NCBI RefSeq assembly: GCF_004349105.1
Contig: NZ_SMLB01000024.1
Coordinates: 1-64,000, forward strand
DNA: 64,000 nt
Source: Jiangella aurantiaca
GTDB taxonomy: Bacteria > Actinomycetota > Actinomycetes > Jiangellales > Jiangellaceae
Direction of reading: 5' to 3'
Shown here: piece after piece, positions 40,792-49,875 of the stretch
How the letters are laid out: every line of letters starts with the position of its first letter
How positions within the stretch are numbered: position 1 is the first letter of the stretch
Notes under the pieces: generated by a model
Databases searched by the model: none
Seen by the model: only the letters and a program-made list of their open reading frames with translations
Told to the model about the DNA's origin: nothing
Position numbers and translations under genes: made by a program

Positions 40792-41772
40792 TCAGGCCTG
40801 CTGAGTGGCCGGCTCGTCGACGGGCGCCGCCTCGGCCTCGGGAGCCTCGGGGGCAGCCTCGGCCTCGGGGGCCTCGGTGGCCTCCGAAGCAGCCTCGGCC
40901 TCGGGAGCCGCCGCTTCGGCCTCGGGAGCCGCGGTGGCCTCGGGAGCGGCCTCGGCCTCGGGGGCCGCCTCGGCGGCCGCGGGCGCCTCGGCCGGCGACT
41001 GCTGCAGCAGCTCCTTCTCCCACTCGGCCAGCGGCTCGTCCGAAGCCAGCTCGGCGCCGTCGGCCGCCTCGCCACGCTGACCCGCACGGCCCAGCAGGCC
41101 GTCGGCGACGGAGTCGGCGACGACGCGGGTCAGCAGGCTGACCGCGCGGATGGCGTCGTCGTTGCCCGGGATCGGGTAGTCGACCTCGTCGGGGTCGCAG
41201 TTGGTGTCGAGGATGGCCACGATGGGGATGCCGAGCTTACGGGCCTCGTCGACGGCGAGGTGCTCCTTCTTGGTGTCGACGATCCACACCGCGCTGGGCA
41301 CCTTGGCCATGTTGCGCACGCCGCCGAGGGTGCGCTCGAGCTTGTCCTTCTCACGCTTGCGCATGAGAAGCTCCTTCTTCGTCAGACCGGAGCCGGCGAC
41401 GTCGTCGAAGTCGAGCTCCTCGAGCTCCTTGAGCCGCTGCAGCCGCTTGTTGACGGTCTGGAAGTTGGTCAGCATGCCGCCCAGCCACCGCTCGGTGACG
41501 AAGGGCATGTTGACGCGGGTGGCCTGCTCGCGCACGGCCTCCTGGGCCTGCTTCTTCGTGCCGACGAAGAGCACCGTGCCGCCGTGGGCGACGGTCTCCT
41601 TGACGAACTCGTAGGCGCGGTCGATGTAAGACAGCGACTGCTGCAGGTCGATGATGTAGATGCCGTTGCGCTCGGTGAAGATGAAGCGCTTCATCTTCGG
41701 GTTCCAGCGGCGGGTCTGATGCCCGAAGTGCACGCCGCTCTCGAGCAGCTGGCGCATGGTGACGACGGCCAT
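40792..41772 (-). CDS. rpsB: 30S ribosomal protein S2 with long Ala/Glu/Pro-rich C-terminal tail
   Basis: [61 protein letters not shown]...; tail [30 protein letters not shown]... Confidence 0.97.
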   Translation of the reverse strand: MAVVTMRQLLESGVHFGHQTRRWNPKMKRFIFTERNGIYIIDLQQSLSYIDRAYEFVKETVAHGGTVLFVGTKKQAQEAVREQATRVNMPFVTERWLGGMLTNFQTVNKRLQRLKELEELDFDDVAGSGLTKKELLMRKREKDKLERTLGGVRNMAKVPSAVWIVDTKKEHLAVDEARKLGIPIVAILDTNCDPDEVDYPIPGNDDAIRAVSLLTRVVADSVADGLLGRAGQRGEAADGAELASDEPLAEWEKELLQQSPAEAPAAAEAAPEAEAAPEATAAPEAEAAAPEAEAASEATEAPEAEAAPEAPEAEAAPVDEPATQQA

Positions 41773-42040
41773 GGCCTCGTCTCCTCCTCTCGCGCCGGTC
41801 GCGGAGCGTCCGACGCGTTGTTCCGGTTCATCGCGACGGTGGTCGGCCGCCGCGCCTGGTGCCCACCGGCCTACCGCCACCCGCCGACCGCTCTCGCGGA
41901 CGTCGGGACCGACGACGAAGGACCGTGCTCAGGGCACGCGAATTTGACCCAGGGGATCTGGGCCGCTCACCAGTGTACGGGACGGCTGCCCTCCACCTCC
42001 AACCACCAGGAGACCTCGCGTCCTCAGAGCCCCGGCACGC

Positions 42041-42083
42041 GTTGATCTTGGAGTTGTTCGGGTATAGCTACTCCACGATCAAC
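42041..42083. repeat. Dispersed palindromic repeat family A, short copy 3
   Basis: gttgatcttggagttgttcgggtatagctactccacgatcaac; left arm identical to copies 1 and 2, conserved loop missing. Confidence 0.7.
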
Positions 42084-42162
42084 ACTCGCGGTCGCCGCGG
42101 TCGAGCGTGTCGGCGAACTGACCCCCGGCTGACCGCCCGGCGTTCACCGTCGGTTCACGGCC

Positions 42163-42768
42163 ATGCGGTTGGCTACCGGCGTGCTCCCCGCCCATCCGTT
42201 CGGCCCGCCTCTGGTCGCCACCATCAGCACCGACGGCTCGCAGGTCACGCTGCAGTGGGCCGCGGCCGACGACGACTGGGTGTCGCTGGGCGAGCACGTC
42301 GGCGCGTTCGACGTCCCCGACGCGGACGCGCTGACCGGCGCGGAACTGCTGGCCCGCTCCCCCGGCGTCTCCGACTACCTGCTGGAGCACCTGACGGTGA
42401 CCCAGGACGGCGCCGCCTGCGCGGGGCGCGTCGATCTCATCGACCCGCTGGGCGAGGGCGCTCGGCTCGTCTACGACTGCGCCGCGCCGGTCACCGAGGT
42501 GGAGCTGACGGTGTCGGCACTCACGGATCTCAACGCGAGCTACCGGACGGTGGTGTCGACGGAGGGGTCGTCGGCGCAGACGCTGTTCACCGCCGACACC
42601 GCCACCCAGCCGTGGGACTTCACAGCCGGCGACGGGACGTCGTCGGCGCTGCCGCTGCTGGTCGCGGCCGGCGCGCTGCTGCTGCTCGGCGCCGTCGCCG
42701 GCGCGCTGTGGTGGCGACGGTCGACTGCCCGCCCCACACTTCAGCCGGAGCCGGTCACCGGTCCGTGA
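42163..42768 (+). CDS. Putative membrane-anchored extracytoplasmic protein
   Basis: [39 protein letters not shown]...; C-terminal [23 protein letters not shown]; faces away from rpsB. Confidence 0.55.
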   Translation: MRLATGVLPAHPFGPPLVATISTDGSQVTLQWAAADDDWVSLGEHVGAFDVPDADALTGAELLARSPGVSDYLLEHLTVTQDGAACAGRVDLIDPLGEGARLVYDCAAPVTEVELTVSALTDLNASYRTVVSTEGSSAQTLFTADTATQPWDFTAGDGTSSALPLLVAAGALLLLGAVAGALWWRRSTARPTLQPEPVTGP

Positions 42769-43711
42769 CGCCGTGCAGGTGGCAGGCCGCGGCCTGTTCC
42801 GGCCCGGTCGGCTGCAGCACGGGGTCGTGGTCCGGGCACGGCTCGAACACCTTCGGGCAGCGGGTCCGGAACCGGCAGCCGGACGGCGGATCGGCCGGAC
42901 TGGGCACGTCCCCGGTCAGAACGATCCGCTGCCGCGACCGCTCGCGCGTCGGCTCGGGCACCGGCACCGCGGACACCAGCGCCTCCGTGTACGGGTGCGC
43001 GGGCGTGCCGGACACCGACGAGCCGGCGCCGATCTCGACGACCCGGCCCAGGTACATGACGGCGACGCGGTCGGCCACCTGCCGCACGGCCGCGAGGTCG
43101 TGCGAGACGAACAGGTAGGTCAGCCCGAACTCGCGCTGCAGCCGGACCAGCAGGTTCACCACCTGTGCCTGCACGGACACGTCGAGCGAGGCGATCGGCT
43201 CGTCGCAGACGACGAAATCCGGCTCGCCGGCCAGCGCCCGGGCGATGCCGACCCGCTGCCGCTGTCCGCCGGAGAACTCGTGCGGATACCGGCCGCGGTG
43301 GTCGGGGTTCAGCCCGACTACCTCCATCAGCTCGCCGACCCGGGCCCGCCGCGCCGCCCGTCCCTTGTGCAGGCCGTGGATGGCCAGCGGCTCGCCGATC
43401 GATTCCGCGACCGTGCGCCGCGGGTCCAGCGACGCGTACGGGTCCTGGAAGATCATCGCGGTCCGCCGGCGCAGCGCCCGCAGCTCGCGCCGTCCGGCCG
43501 CCGTCACGTCCAGGCCGTCGAACTCCACCGTCCCGTCCGTCGGCTCGACGAGCCGGAGCAGCGCGTTCCCCAGTGTGGACTTGCCGCACCCCGACTCGCC
43601 GACCAGTCCCAGCGTCTCGCCGCGACGGACCTCGAGGTCGACGCCGTCGACGGCGCGCACCGGGCCGAAGTGGACCCGCAGGCCGGAGGCCCGCACCAGC
43701 ACGTCACTCAT
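42755..43711 (-). CDS. Dipeptide/oligopeptide ABC transporter ATP-binding protein (DppF-type), second operon
   Basis: [61 protein letters not shown]. Confidence 0.94.
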   Translation of the reverse strand: MSDVLVRASGLRVHFGPVRAVDGVDLEVRRGETLGLVGESGCGKSTLGNALLRLVEPTDGTVEFDGLDVTAAGRRELRALRRRTAMIFQDPYASLDPRRTVAESIGEPLAIHGLHKGRAARRARVGELMEVVGLNPDHRGRYPHEFSGGQRQRVGIARALAGEPDFVVCDEPIASLDVSVQAQVVNLLVRLQREFGLTYLFVSHDLAAVRQVADRVAVMYLGRVVEIGAGSSVSGTPAHPYTEALVSAVPVPEPTRERSRQRIVLTGDVPSPADPPSGCRFRTRCPKVFEPCPDHDPVLQPTGPEQAAACHLHGVTDR

Positions 43712-44712
43712 GCGTGTCCTCCCCTGGCGACGTAGAAGGTCGCCGCCCGGTGCTCGGCGGCGCTGCCCGGTACCGGGGCCAGCGGCGGCGGCTCCGTCGC
43801 GCAGCGCGCGTCGGCGCGGACCGGGCAGCGCGGGTGGAACGCGCAGCCGGGCGGCAGGTCGGCGGGGTCCGGCGGCAGGCCCGGCATCGTCACCAGCTCG
43901 GCCCGCTCGCGAGCCGGCCGCGGGTCGTCCACCACCGGCAGCGCACCGAGCAGCCCGCGGGTGTACGGGTGCGCGGGCCGGCCGAACAGCTCGTCGACGG
44001 CGCCCTCCTCGACGCACCGGCCGGCGTACATGACGACGACGTGGTCGGCGATGCCGGCGACGACGCCGAGGTCGTGGGTGATCCACACGACGCCCATGCC
44101 GTGCTCGTCCTGCAGCCGCTCGATCAGCTCCAGGATCTGCGCCTGCACGGTGACGTCGAGCGCCGTCGTGGCCTCGTCGGCGATCAGCACCTTCGGGTTT
44201 CCGGCCAGCGCGATCGCGATCATGACCCGCTGGCGCATGCCGCCGGAGAGCTGGTGCGGGTACGCGCGCAGCCGGGCGGCGGCGTCGGGGATGCCGACCT
44301 CGGTGAGCAGCTCCGCGGCGCGCGAGCGGACGCCGTCGTCGGACACCTTCTCGTGCGCCCGCAGTGCCTCGCCGATCTGCCGCTCGACGGTCAGCACCGG
44401 GTTGAGCGAGGTCATCGGGTCCTGGAAGACCATGCCGATGCCGGCGCCCCGGACCCGGCGCAGCTCCTCCTCGGACCGCCCGATCAGCTCGGCGCCGTCG
44501 AACACCGCGCTACCGCGCACCTGCGCGGTGCCCGGCAACAGACCGAGGAGCGCGAGCGAGCTGACGCTCTTGCCCGAGCCGGACTCGCCGACGACGGCGA
44601 GCGTGCGGCCCGGGTGCAGCTCGAACGAGAGGCCGTTGACGACACGGGCCGGGCCGCGCCGGGTGCGGAAGGCGACATGCAGGTCGTCGACGGCGAGCAC
44701 GGGGGCGGTCAT
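43708..44712 (-). CDS. Dipeptide/oligopeptide ABC transporter ATP-binding protein (DppD-type), second operon
   Basis: [52 protein letters not shown]. Confidence 0.94.
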   Translation of the reverse strand: MTAPVLAVDDLHVAFRTRRGPARVVNGLSFELHPGRTLAVVGESGSGKSVSSLALLGLLPGTAQVRGSAVFDGAELIGRSEEELRRVRGAGIGMVFQDPMTSLNPVLTVERQIGEALRAHEKVSDDGVRSRAAELLTEVGIPDAAARLRAYPHQLSGGMRQRVMIAIALAGNPKVLIADEATTALDVTVQAQILELIERLQDEHGMGVVWITHDLGVVAGIADHVVVMYAGRCVEEGAVDELFGRPAHPYTRGLLGALPVVDDPRPARERAELVTMPGLPPDPADLPPGCAFHPRCPVRADARCATEPPPLAPVPGSAAEHRAATFYVARGGHA

Positions 44713-45572
44713 CGGGTCGCTCCAGAAGTCGCCATGGCCTGGCGTTGCCGCGGGTCGAGCACGTCGCGCAGCGCGTCGCCCAGCACGTTGAACGCGAGCA
44801 CCGTCACGAAGATCGCCAGGCCCGGGAAGACCGCCATCCACCAGGCCTGTTCGACGAAGCCGCGGCCCTCTGCGAGCATCCGGCCCCACGACGGGTCCGG
44901 CGGCTGGGTCCCCAGGCCGACGAAGCTCAGCGCCGCCTCGGACAGGATCGCGAACGCGAGGCTGATCGACGTCTGGACGATGATCGGCGCGGTCACGTTC
45001 GGCAGCACGTGCCGGCCGATGATGCGCAGGTCGCCGGCGCCGGCCGAGCGGGCCGCCTTCACGTAGACCTCCTCGCGGACGCTGAGCACGCTGGCGCGGG
45101 TGATGCGCGCGAAGATCGGCGTGTAGACGATGCCGATCGCGATCATCGCGTTGGTCGAGCCCGGCCCGAGGATCGCCAGCACGGCGATCGCCATGAGCAT
45201 CGCCGGGAACGCGAACAGCACGTCCGACAGCCGCATCAGCACGTCGTCGACCCAGCGGCCGTAGTAGCCGGCCAGGAGGCCGATCAACACGCCGGCGACC
45301 AGCGAGATCCCGACGGCGACGGCGCCGACTCGCAGCGACACCTCCGCGCCCAGGATCACCCGCGACAGCACGTCGCGGCCGAGCTCGTCCGTGCCGAACC
45401 AGTGGTCGCCGCTGGGGGCCTGCAGCCGGCTCGACACGTCGGTGCCGGTGGCGTCGTGCGGGGCGAGGCGCTCGCCGAGGACGGCGGTGAGGACGAGGAC
45501 GGCGAGCACCGCGGCCGCGACGATCGCCGTCGGGCCGCGGAACAGCAGCCGGAGCGTCTCGCCGGCCCTCAT
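44709..45572 (-). CDS. ABC transporter permease (DppC-type), second operon
   Basis: HWFGTDELGRDVLSRVILGAEVSLRVGAVAVGISLVAGVLIGLLAGYYGRWVDDVLMRLSDVLFAFP. Confidence 0.93.
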   Translation of the reverse strand: MRAGETLRLLFRGPTAIVAAAVLAVLVLTAVLGERLAPHDATGTDVSSRLQAPSGDHWFGTDELGRDVLSRVILGAEVSLRVGAVAVGISLVAGVLIGLLAGYYGRWVDDVLMRLSDVLFAFPAMLMAIAVLAILGPGSTNAMIAIGIVYTPIFARITRASVLSVREEVYVKAARSAGAGDLRIIGRHVLPNVTAPIIVQTSISLAFAILSEAALSFVGLGTQPPDPSWGRMLAEGRGFVEQAWWMAVFPGLAIFVTVLAFNVLGDALRDVLDPRQRQAMATSGATR

Positions 45573-46522
45573 CGCGCGCTCCGGTAGGTGATGCGCGGGT
45601 CCAGCCGCGCGTACGCGAGGTCCACCAGCAGGTTGACCAGCAGGAAGATGACGGCGAACAGCAGCACCGCGCCCTGCAGCACCGGGTAGTCGCGCGACTC
45701 GACCGCCTGGAAGGCCAGCTGCCCGAGCCCCGGCCAGGCGAACACGTACTCCACCACCACGACGCCGGACAGCAGGTAGGCCAGCTGCACGCCGCCCACC
45801 GTCACCAGCGGGACCAGGGCGTTGCGCAGGACGTGCCACGTCAGCACGTCGCGGGCGCGCATGCCCTTGGCCCGGGCGGTCCGCACGTGGTCCTGGCCGA
45901 GCGACTCCAGGACCGACGAGCGGACGAACCGGGTGAGGATCGCGCCGCTGGAGACGCCCGCGGTGATGGCCGGCAGGATCAGGTGGCGGGCCCAGTCGAC
46001 CGGGTCCTCCGTCAGCGCGACGTAGCCGGCCGACGGGAGCCAGCCCAGCGTCCCGGCGAACACCAGGATCAGCATGATGCCGAGCCAGAAGTCCGGCACG
46101 CTCAACCCGGCCTGGCTGGAGAGGCTGGCGAACCAGTCGACCGGCTTGCGGGGGTTGAGGGCGGAGAGGGTGCCGAGCGGGATCGCGATGAGCAGCGCGA
46201 CGACGATGGCGGCGACGGCGAGGCTCAGGGTCGCGGGAACCCTTTCGAGGATCAGCGACAGCACCGTCTCGCCGGTGCGGAAGCTGACGCCGAAGTCTCC
46301 GGTGAGGGCGTTGCCGATCCAGGTGACGAATTGCACCGGCACCGGGTCGTCGAGGCCGGCACGTTCGCGCAGCGCCTGGTAGGTCTCGGGGTCGGCCTGC
46401 TGGCCGAGCGCGGCGCGGATCGGGTCCCCCGGCACCAGCTGCATGATCGCGAAGACCAGCACGCTGACGCCGAGCAGCACCGCGACCGACTGTGCCAGCC
46501 GCCGCAGCGCGTACCGCGTCAC
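45569..46522 (-). CDS. ABC transporter permease (DppB-type), second operon
   Basis: VTRYALRRLAQSVAVLLGVSVLVFAIMQLVPGDPIRAALGQQADPETYQALRERAGLDDP. Confidence 0.93.
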   Translation of the reverse strand: MTRYALRRLAQSVAVLLGVSVLVFAIMQLVPGDPIRAALGQQADPETYQALRERAGLDDPVPVQFVTWIGNALTGDFGVSFRTGETVLSLILERVPATLSLAVAAIVVALLIAIPLGTLSALNPRKPVDWFASLSSQAGLSVPDFWLGIMLILVFAGTLGWLPSAGYVALTEDPVDWARHLILPAITAGVSSGAILTRFVRSSVLESLGQDHVRTARAKGMRARDVLTWHVLRNALVPLVTVGGVQLAYLLSGVVVVEYVFAWPGLGQLAFQAVESRDYPVLQGAVLLFAVIFLLVNLLVDLAYARLDPRITYRSAR

Positions 46523-48120
46523 TCCGGCAGCCTCACGGTCTCGAAGTTGATCGCCTTGTCGGCGCGCACCTCGTAGCCCTCCAGGCCCGGGACCCACGCC
46601 TGCACGACGTCCGGGTTGTACAGGTAGAGGTAGCTGACGTCGTCGACGATCAGCTCCGCCGCCTGGTCGTAGAGCGCCTTGCGGGCGTCCTGGTCGGTCT
46701 CGGCCGCCGCTTGGTTGAGCAGTTCGTCGACCTCGGGGTTGCAGTAGCCCTGGAAGTTCGACGTCCCCTCGCAGACGTGCTGCGCGTGGTAGAAGCCGAA
46801 CGGGTCCAGGTTGCCCAGCCAGCCGAGCAGGAACGCGTCGTAGTCGCCGGCGGCCTGGCGGTCCAGCCAGGTGGCGAACGCCTCCTGCTCGATGCCGACC
46901 TCGACGCCGACCTCGGCCAGTTGCGCCTGGATGACCTGCGCCGCCTGGACGGTCTCCGGGTACTCGTCGGTGACCATGAGTCCCATGGGCTGGGGGCTCT
47001 GTGCCGCTGTCTGCTCGATGAGCTGGGTGGCCTGGTCGGGGTCGTGCTCGAATGGGGCGTACTCGTGGTACCAGCGGCTCTGCTCCGGGATCGCCGTCTG
47101 GTTGGTCGTCGCCGCGCCGAACCGGGCCGCCTCGGTGACCTCGTCGCGGTCGATGCCGAACGCGACGCCGCGGCGGAAGTCGCGGTTGTCGAACGGCGGG
47201 CGGGCCTGGTTCATTGCGAGGTACCAGTAGTCGACGCTCGGGGTGACGCCGAGCTCGACCTGGTCGTCGTCCTGCAGGCCCTCGATGTCCTGCGGCGGGA
47301 CGTTGTCGGTCCAGTGGACGTCACCGGAGCGGAGGGCGGTGAGCGCGGCGGCCGGTTCGCTGACGTACTGGAACTCGACGCCGTCGACGAGGGCCGGGTC
47401 GCCCCAGTAGTCGTCGTAGCGGGACAGGGTGACGCCGTTCGCGCCGACGTCCTCGAGGGTGAACGGGCCGGTACCGACGGCGGTGGTCGCGAGGTCGGTG
47501 GCCTCGGCGGAGCCCTCGGGGATGATCGCCATGCCCTTGAAGCCGCCGATGTTGTCCAGCAGGGCGGGCGTCGGCGTGGTAAGGGTGATCGCGACCGTCT
47601 GCGGGTCGGGCGCGTCGATGCTCGCGACGCTGGCGAAGCGGTAGGCGTTGGCCAGCTGCTCGTTGATGATGCGGTTGTAGGAGTAGACCACGTCCGCCGA
47701 GTCGAACGCGCTGCCGTCGTGGAAGGTGACGGCCTCGCGGAGGGTGAACGTCCAGGTGAGGCCGTCGTCGCTGGTGGTCCACTCGGTGGCGAGGCTGGGC
47801 TGGAACTCGCCCTCCGCGTCCGGGACGACGAGCGTGTCGTAGACGTTCTCGAGCACCTGGAAGCTGGCGTAGGCCTGGGTCTTGTGCGGGTCGAACTGGT
47901 CCGGCTGGGCCGAGATCGCGGCGACGAGCGTGCCGCCGTCGCTGCCGCCGCCGTTGCCGCCATCCGCGGCGTCGCCTCCGCCCTCGCCGCCGGCCGGGTC
48001 GTCGAGATCGACATCATCCCCGCCGCCGCACCCGGCGCTGACCAGCGCGATCACCGCCAGAGCGGCCACATGACCGACCGTGTGACCACGGACCTTTCCA
48101 CGATTCATGTCAGCACCCAT
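46519..48120 (-). CDS. ABC transporter substrate-binding lipoprotein (family 5), second operon
   Basis: Lipobox LVSAGCGGGDD; GTLVAAISAQPDQFDPHKTQAYASFQVLENVYDTLV... Confidence 0.93.
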   Translation of the reverse strand: MGADMNRGKVRGHTVGHVAALAVIALVSAGCGGGDDVDLDDPAGGEGGGDAADGGNGGGSDGGTLVAAISAQPDQFDPHKTQAYASFQVLENVYDTLVVPDAEGEFQPSLATEWTTSDDGLTWTFTLREAVTFHDGSAFDSADVVYSYNRIINEQLANAYRFASVASIDAPDPQTVAITLTTPTPALLDNIGGFKGMAIIPEGSAEATDLATTAVGTGPFTLEDVGANGVTLSRYDDYWGDPALVDGVEFQYVSEPAAALTALRSGDVHWTDNVPPQDIEGLQDDDQVELGVTPSVDYWYLAMNQARPPFDNRDFRRGVAFGIDRDEVTEAARFGAATTNQTAIPEQSRWYHEYAPFEHDPDQATQLIEQTAAQSPQPMGLMVTDEYPETVQAAQVIQAQLAEVGVEVGIEQEAFATWLDRQAAGDYDAFLLGWLGNLDPFGFYHAQHVCEGTSNFQGYCNPEVDELLNQAAAETDQDARKALYDQAAELIVDDVSYLYLYNPDVVQAWVPGLEGYEVRADKAINFETVRLPE

Positions 48121-48377
48121 ACCCGTCTACTCGCATGGTTCACACCCGTTTCGTCGCACCCGTCTCGCTCTCGACCCTTCCGGCCAGGGGGGTGGGGTCG
48201 TCCAGTCGAGCCCCGCGCGAGCCCTCCTTCGTTGCGACTTCGTGATGCACCTGTGAGCGGATCGCCTGGCGTGTCGCGTGCGCCGCGTTGTCCACAGCCC
48301 TGACGAGTTCGCGGAGTTGTCCCCAAATCCGCTCCGGCCCGCTGCCCCGGCCCGCTTCGGCGCGGAGGCTCGCAGAC

Positions 48378-49454
48378 ATGAGCCCTCTTCTCGCCGCCCT
48401 CCTCCTGATCGCTCTGCTCCCCGCCGCCGCAGCACCCGCCGACGCGGCGCCCGCGGCCGCGCTCCCACCCGGCGCCGGCTGGGTCTATCCGGTCGGTCCG
48501 CCGGGCGGTCCGGTCGAGGTCGTCAACGGCTTCGATCCCCCGGACCAGCCCTGGCTGGCGGGTCACCGCGGCGTCGACATCGCGTCGACCGCAGGCGCCG
48601 AGGTGCGCGCCGCCGGCCCGGGCACCGTCAGCTACGCCAGACCACTCGCCGGCCGCGGCGTCGTCGTCATCGACCACGGGCCGCTGCGCACCACATACGA
48701 GCCCGTCACCCCGATCGTCACCGTCGGCGACGAGGTCGGCGCCGGGCAGCCCATCGGCACGCTGGAGTCCGCCGGGAGCCACTGCGCGCCCGCGGCCTGC
48801 CTGCACTGGGGCGCGCGGGAGGGCGAGCGGTACACCGACCCGCTCGCGCTGATCGGCGGCGGATCGGTGCGGCTGCTACCGCTCGGCCCGCGGACCCTCA
48901 CCGGCGGCCCACCACCTCCCCCGACGCAGCCGCCGTCGTCAGGCGGGTTGGCCTGGCCGGTCGCCGCGCCACGGATCACGTCGCCGTACGGGATGCGGAT
49001 CCACCCGATCACCGGCGAACGCAAACTGCACGACGGCCTCGACCTCGCCGCCGCCTGTGGCGCGCCGATCCGCGCGGCCGCCGCCGGCCGGGTGACCGCA
49101 GCCGGCATCCGCGGACCGTACGGCCTGCAGCTCACCGTCGACCACAGCCGGATCCGCGGCACCCCGCTCACCACGTCCTACAGCCACCTGTCGGCGTTCT
49201 CGACGGCGGCGGGCCAGCCGGTCCGAGCCGGCCAGGTGATCGGCCGGGCGGGCACGACGGGCCTCTCCACCGGCTGCCACCTGCACTTCATGGTCTACGC
49301 CGCCGGCCTGGTCACCGACCCCGTGCCATGGCTGCCCACCTCGGACTCCGTCACGACAAGTGACCCTGCCAAGGCGATCCGCGGAGTCGTCGACGGAAGC
49401 GACACACAGGTGATCGTCCACGCCATGCCCGCCCGCCGCCAGCTCCTGAGGTGA
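48378..49454 (+). CDS. Secreted protein with two M23 (LytM) peptidase-like domains
   Basis: Signal peptide MSPLLAALLLIALLPAAAAPADA; domain 1 GHRGVDIASTAGAEVRAAGPGTVSYA...; domain 2 HDGLDLAAACGAPIRAAAAGRVTAAG...GCHLHFMVYAAG. Confidence 0.88.
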   Translation: MSPLLAALLLIALLPAAAAPADAAPAAALPPGAGWVYPVGPPGGPVEVVNGFDPPDQPWLAGHRGVDIASTAGAEVRAAGPGTVSYARPLAGRGVVVIDHGPLRTTYEPVTPIVTVGDEVGAGQPIGTLESAGSHCAPAACLHWGAREGERYTDPLALIGGGSVRLLPLGPRTLTGGPPPPPTQPPSSGGLAWPVAAPRITSPYGMRIHPITGERKLHDGLDLAAACGAPIRAAAAGRVTAAGIRGPYGLQLTVDHSRIRGTPLTTSYSHLSAFSTAAGQPVRAGQVIGRAGTTGLSTGCHLHFMVYAAGLVTDPVPWLPTSDSVTTSDPAKAIRGVVDGSDTQVIVHAMPARRQLLR

Positions 49455-49459
49455 TCGCC

Positions 49460-49674
49460 ATGCCACTTTCTTTCCAGCAGATCCTCGACCACGCCGACGA
49501 GCTGGCTCGTGTCTTCGAGGAGTATGAACCGCGCACCGCCGACGGCGGCGGGCCATCCTGAGCGCCGTCGCCGCCGCCCGGGCGGACGGCTTCTCGTGGT
49601 CGGTCATCGGCGCGTACCTCGGCACGTCCGGTGAGGCCGTTCGGCAGCGGTACGCCAAGCTCATCGCGGCCTGA
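49460..49674 (+). pseudogene. Frameshifted small HTH protein gene
   Basis: MPLSFQQILDHADELARVFEEYEPRTADGGGPS* then, after a frame change, AILSAVAAARADGFSWSVIGAYLGTSGEAVRQRYAKLIAA*. Confidence 0.6.
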
Positions 49675-49875
49675 GGAGGTGTCGGCGGCGTTTCGGCGCC
49701 GTCACGTTCGGGCGCATCGGGCGGAATCGGTTGTGCCGCGGATCACCTCTGCGCACTCTTGAGTGATCCATCCACAGGGGGCTGACGTCAGGCCTCGCGG
49801 TCGGCCGACACGGTGTGAACTTCGCGGGGCCAGGCCTGTATCCCCGACTTCTCGCGTCCGGAGCTGAAGTCCGCC

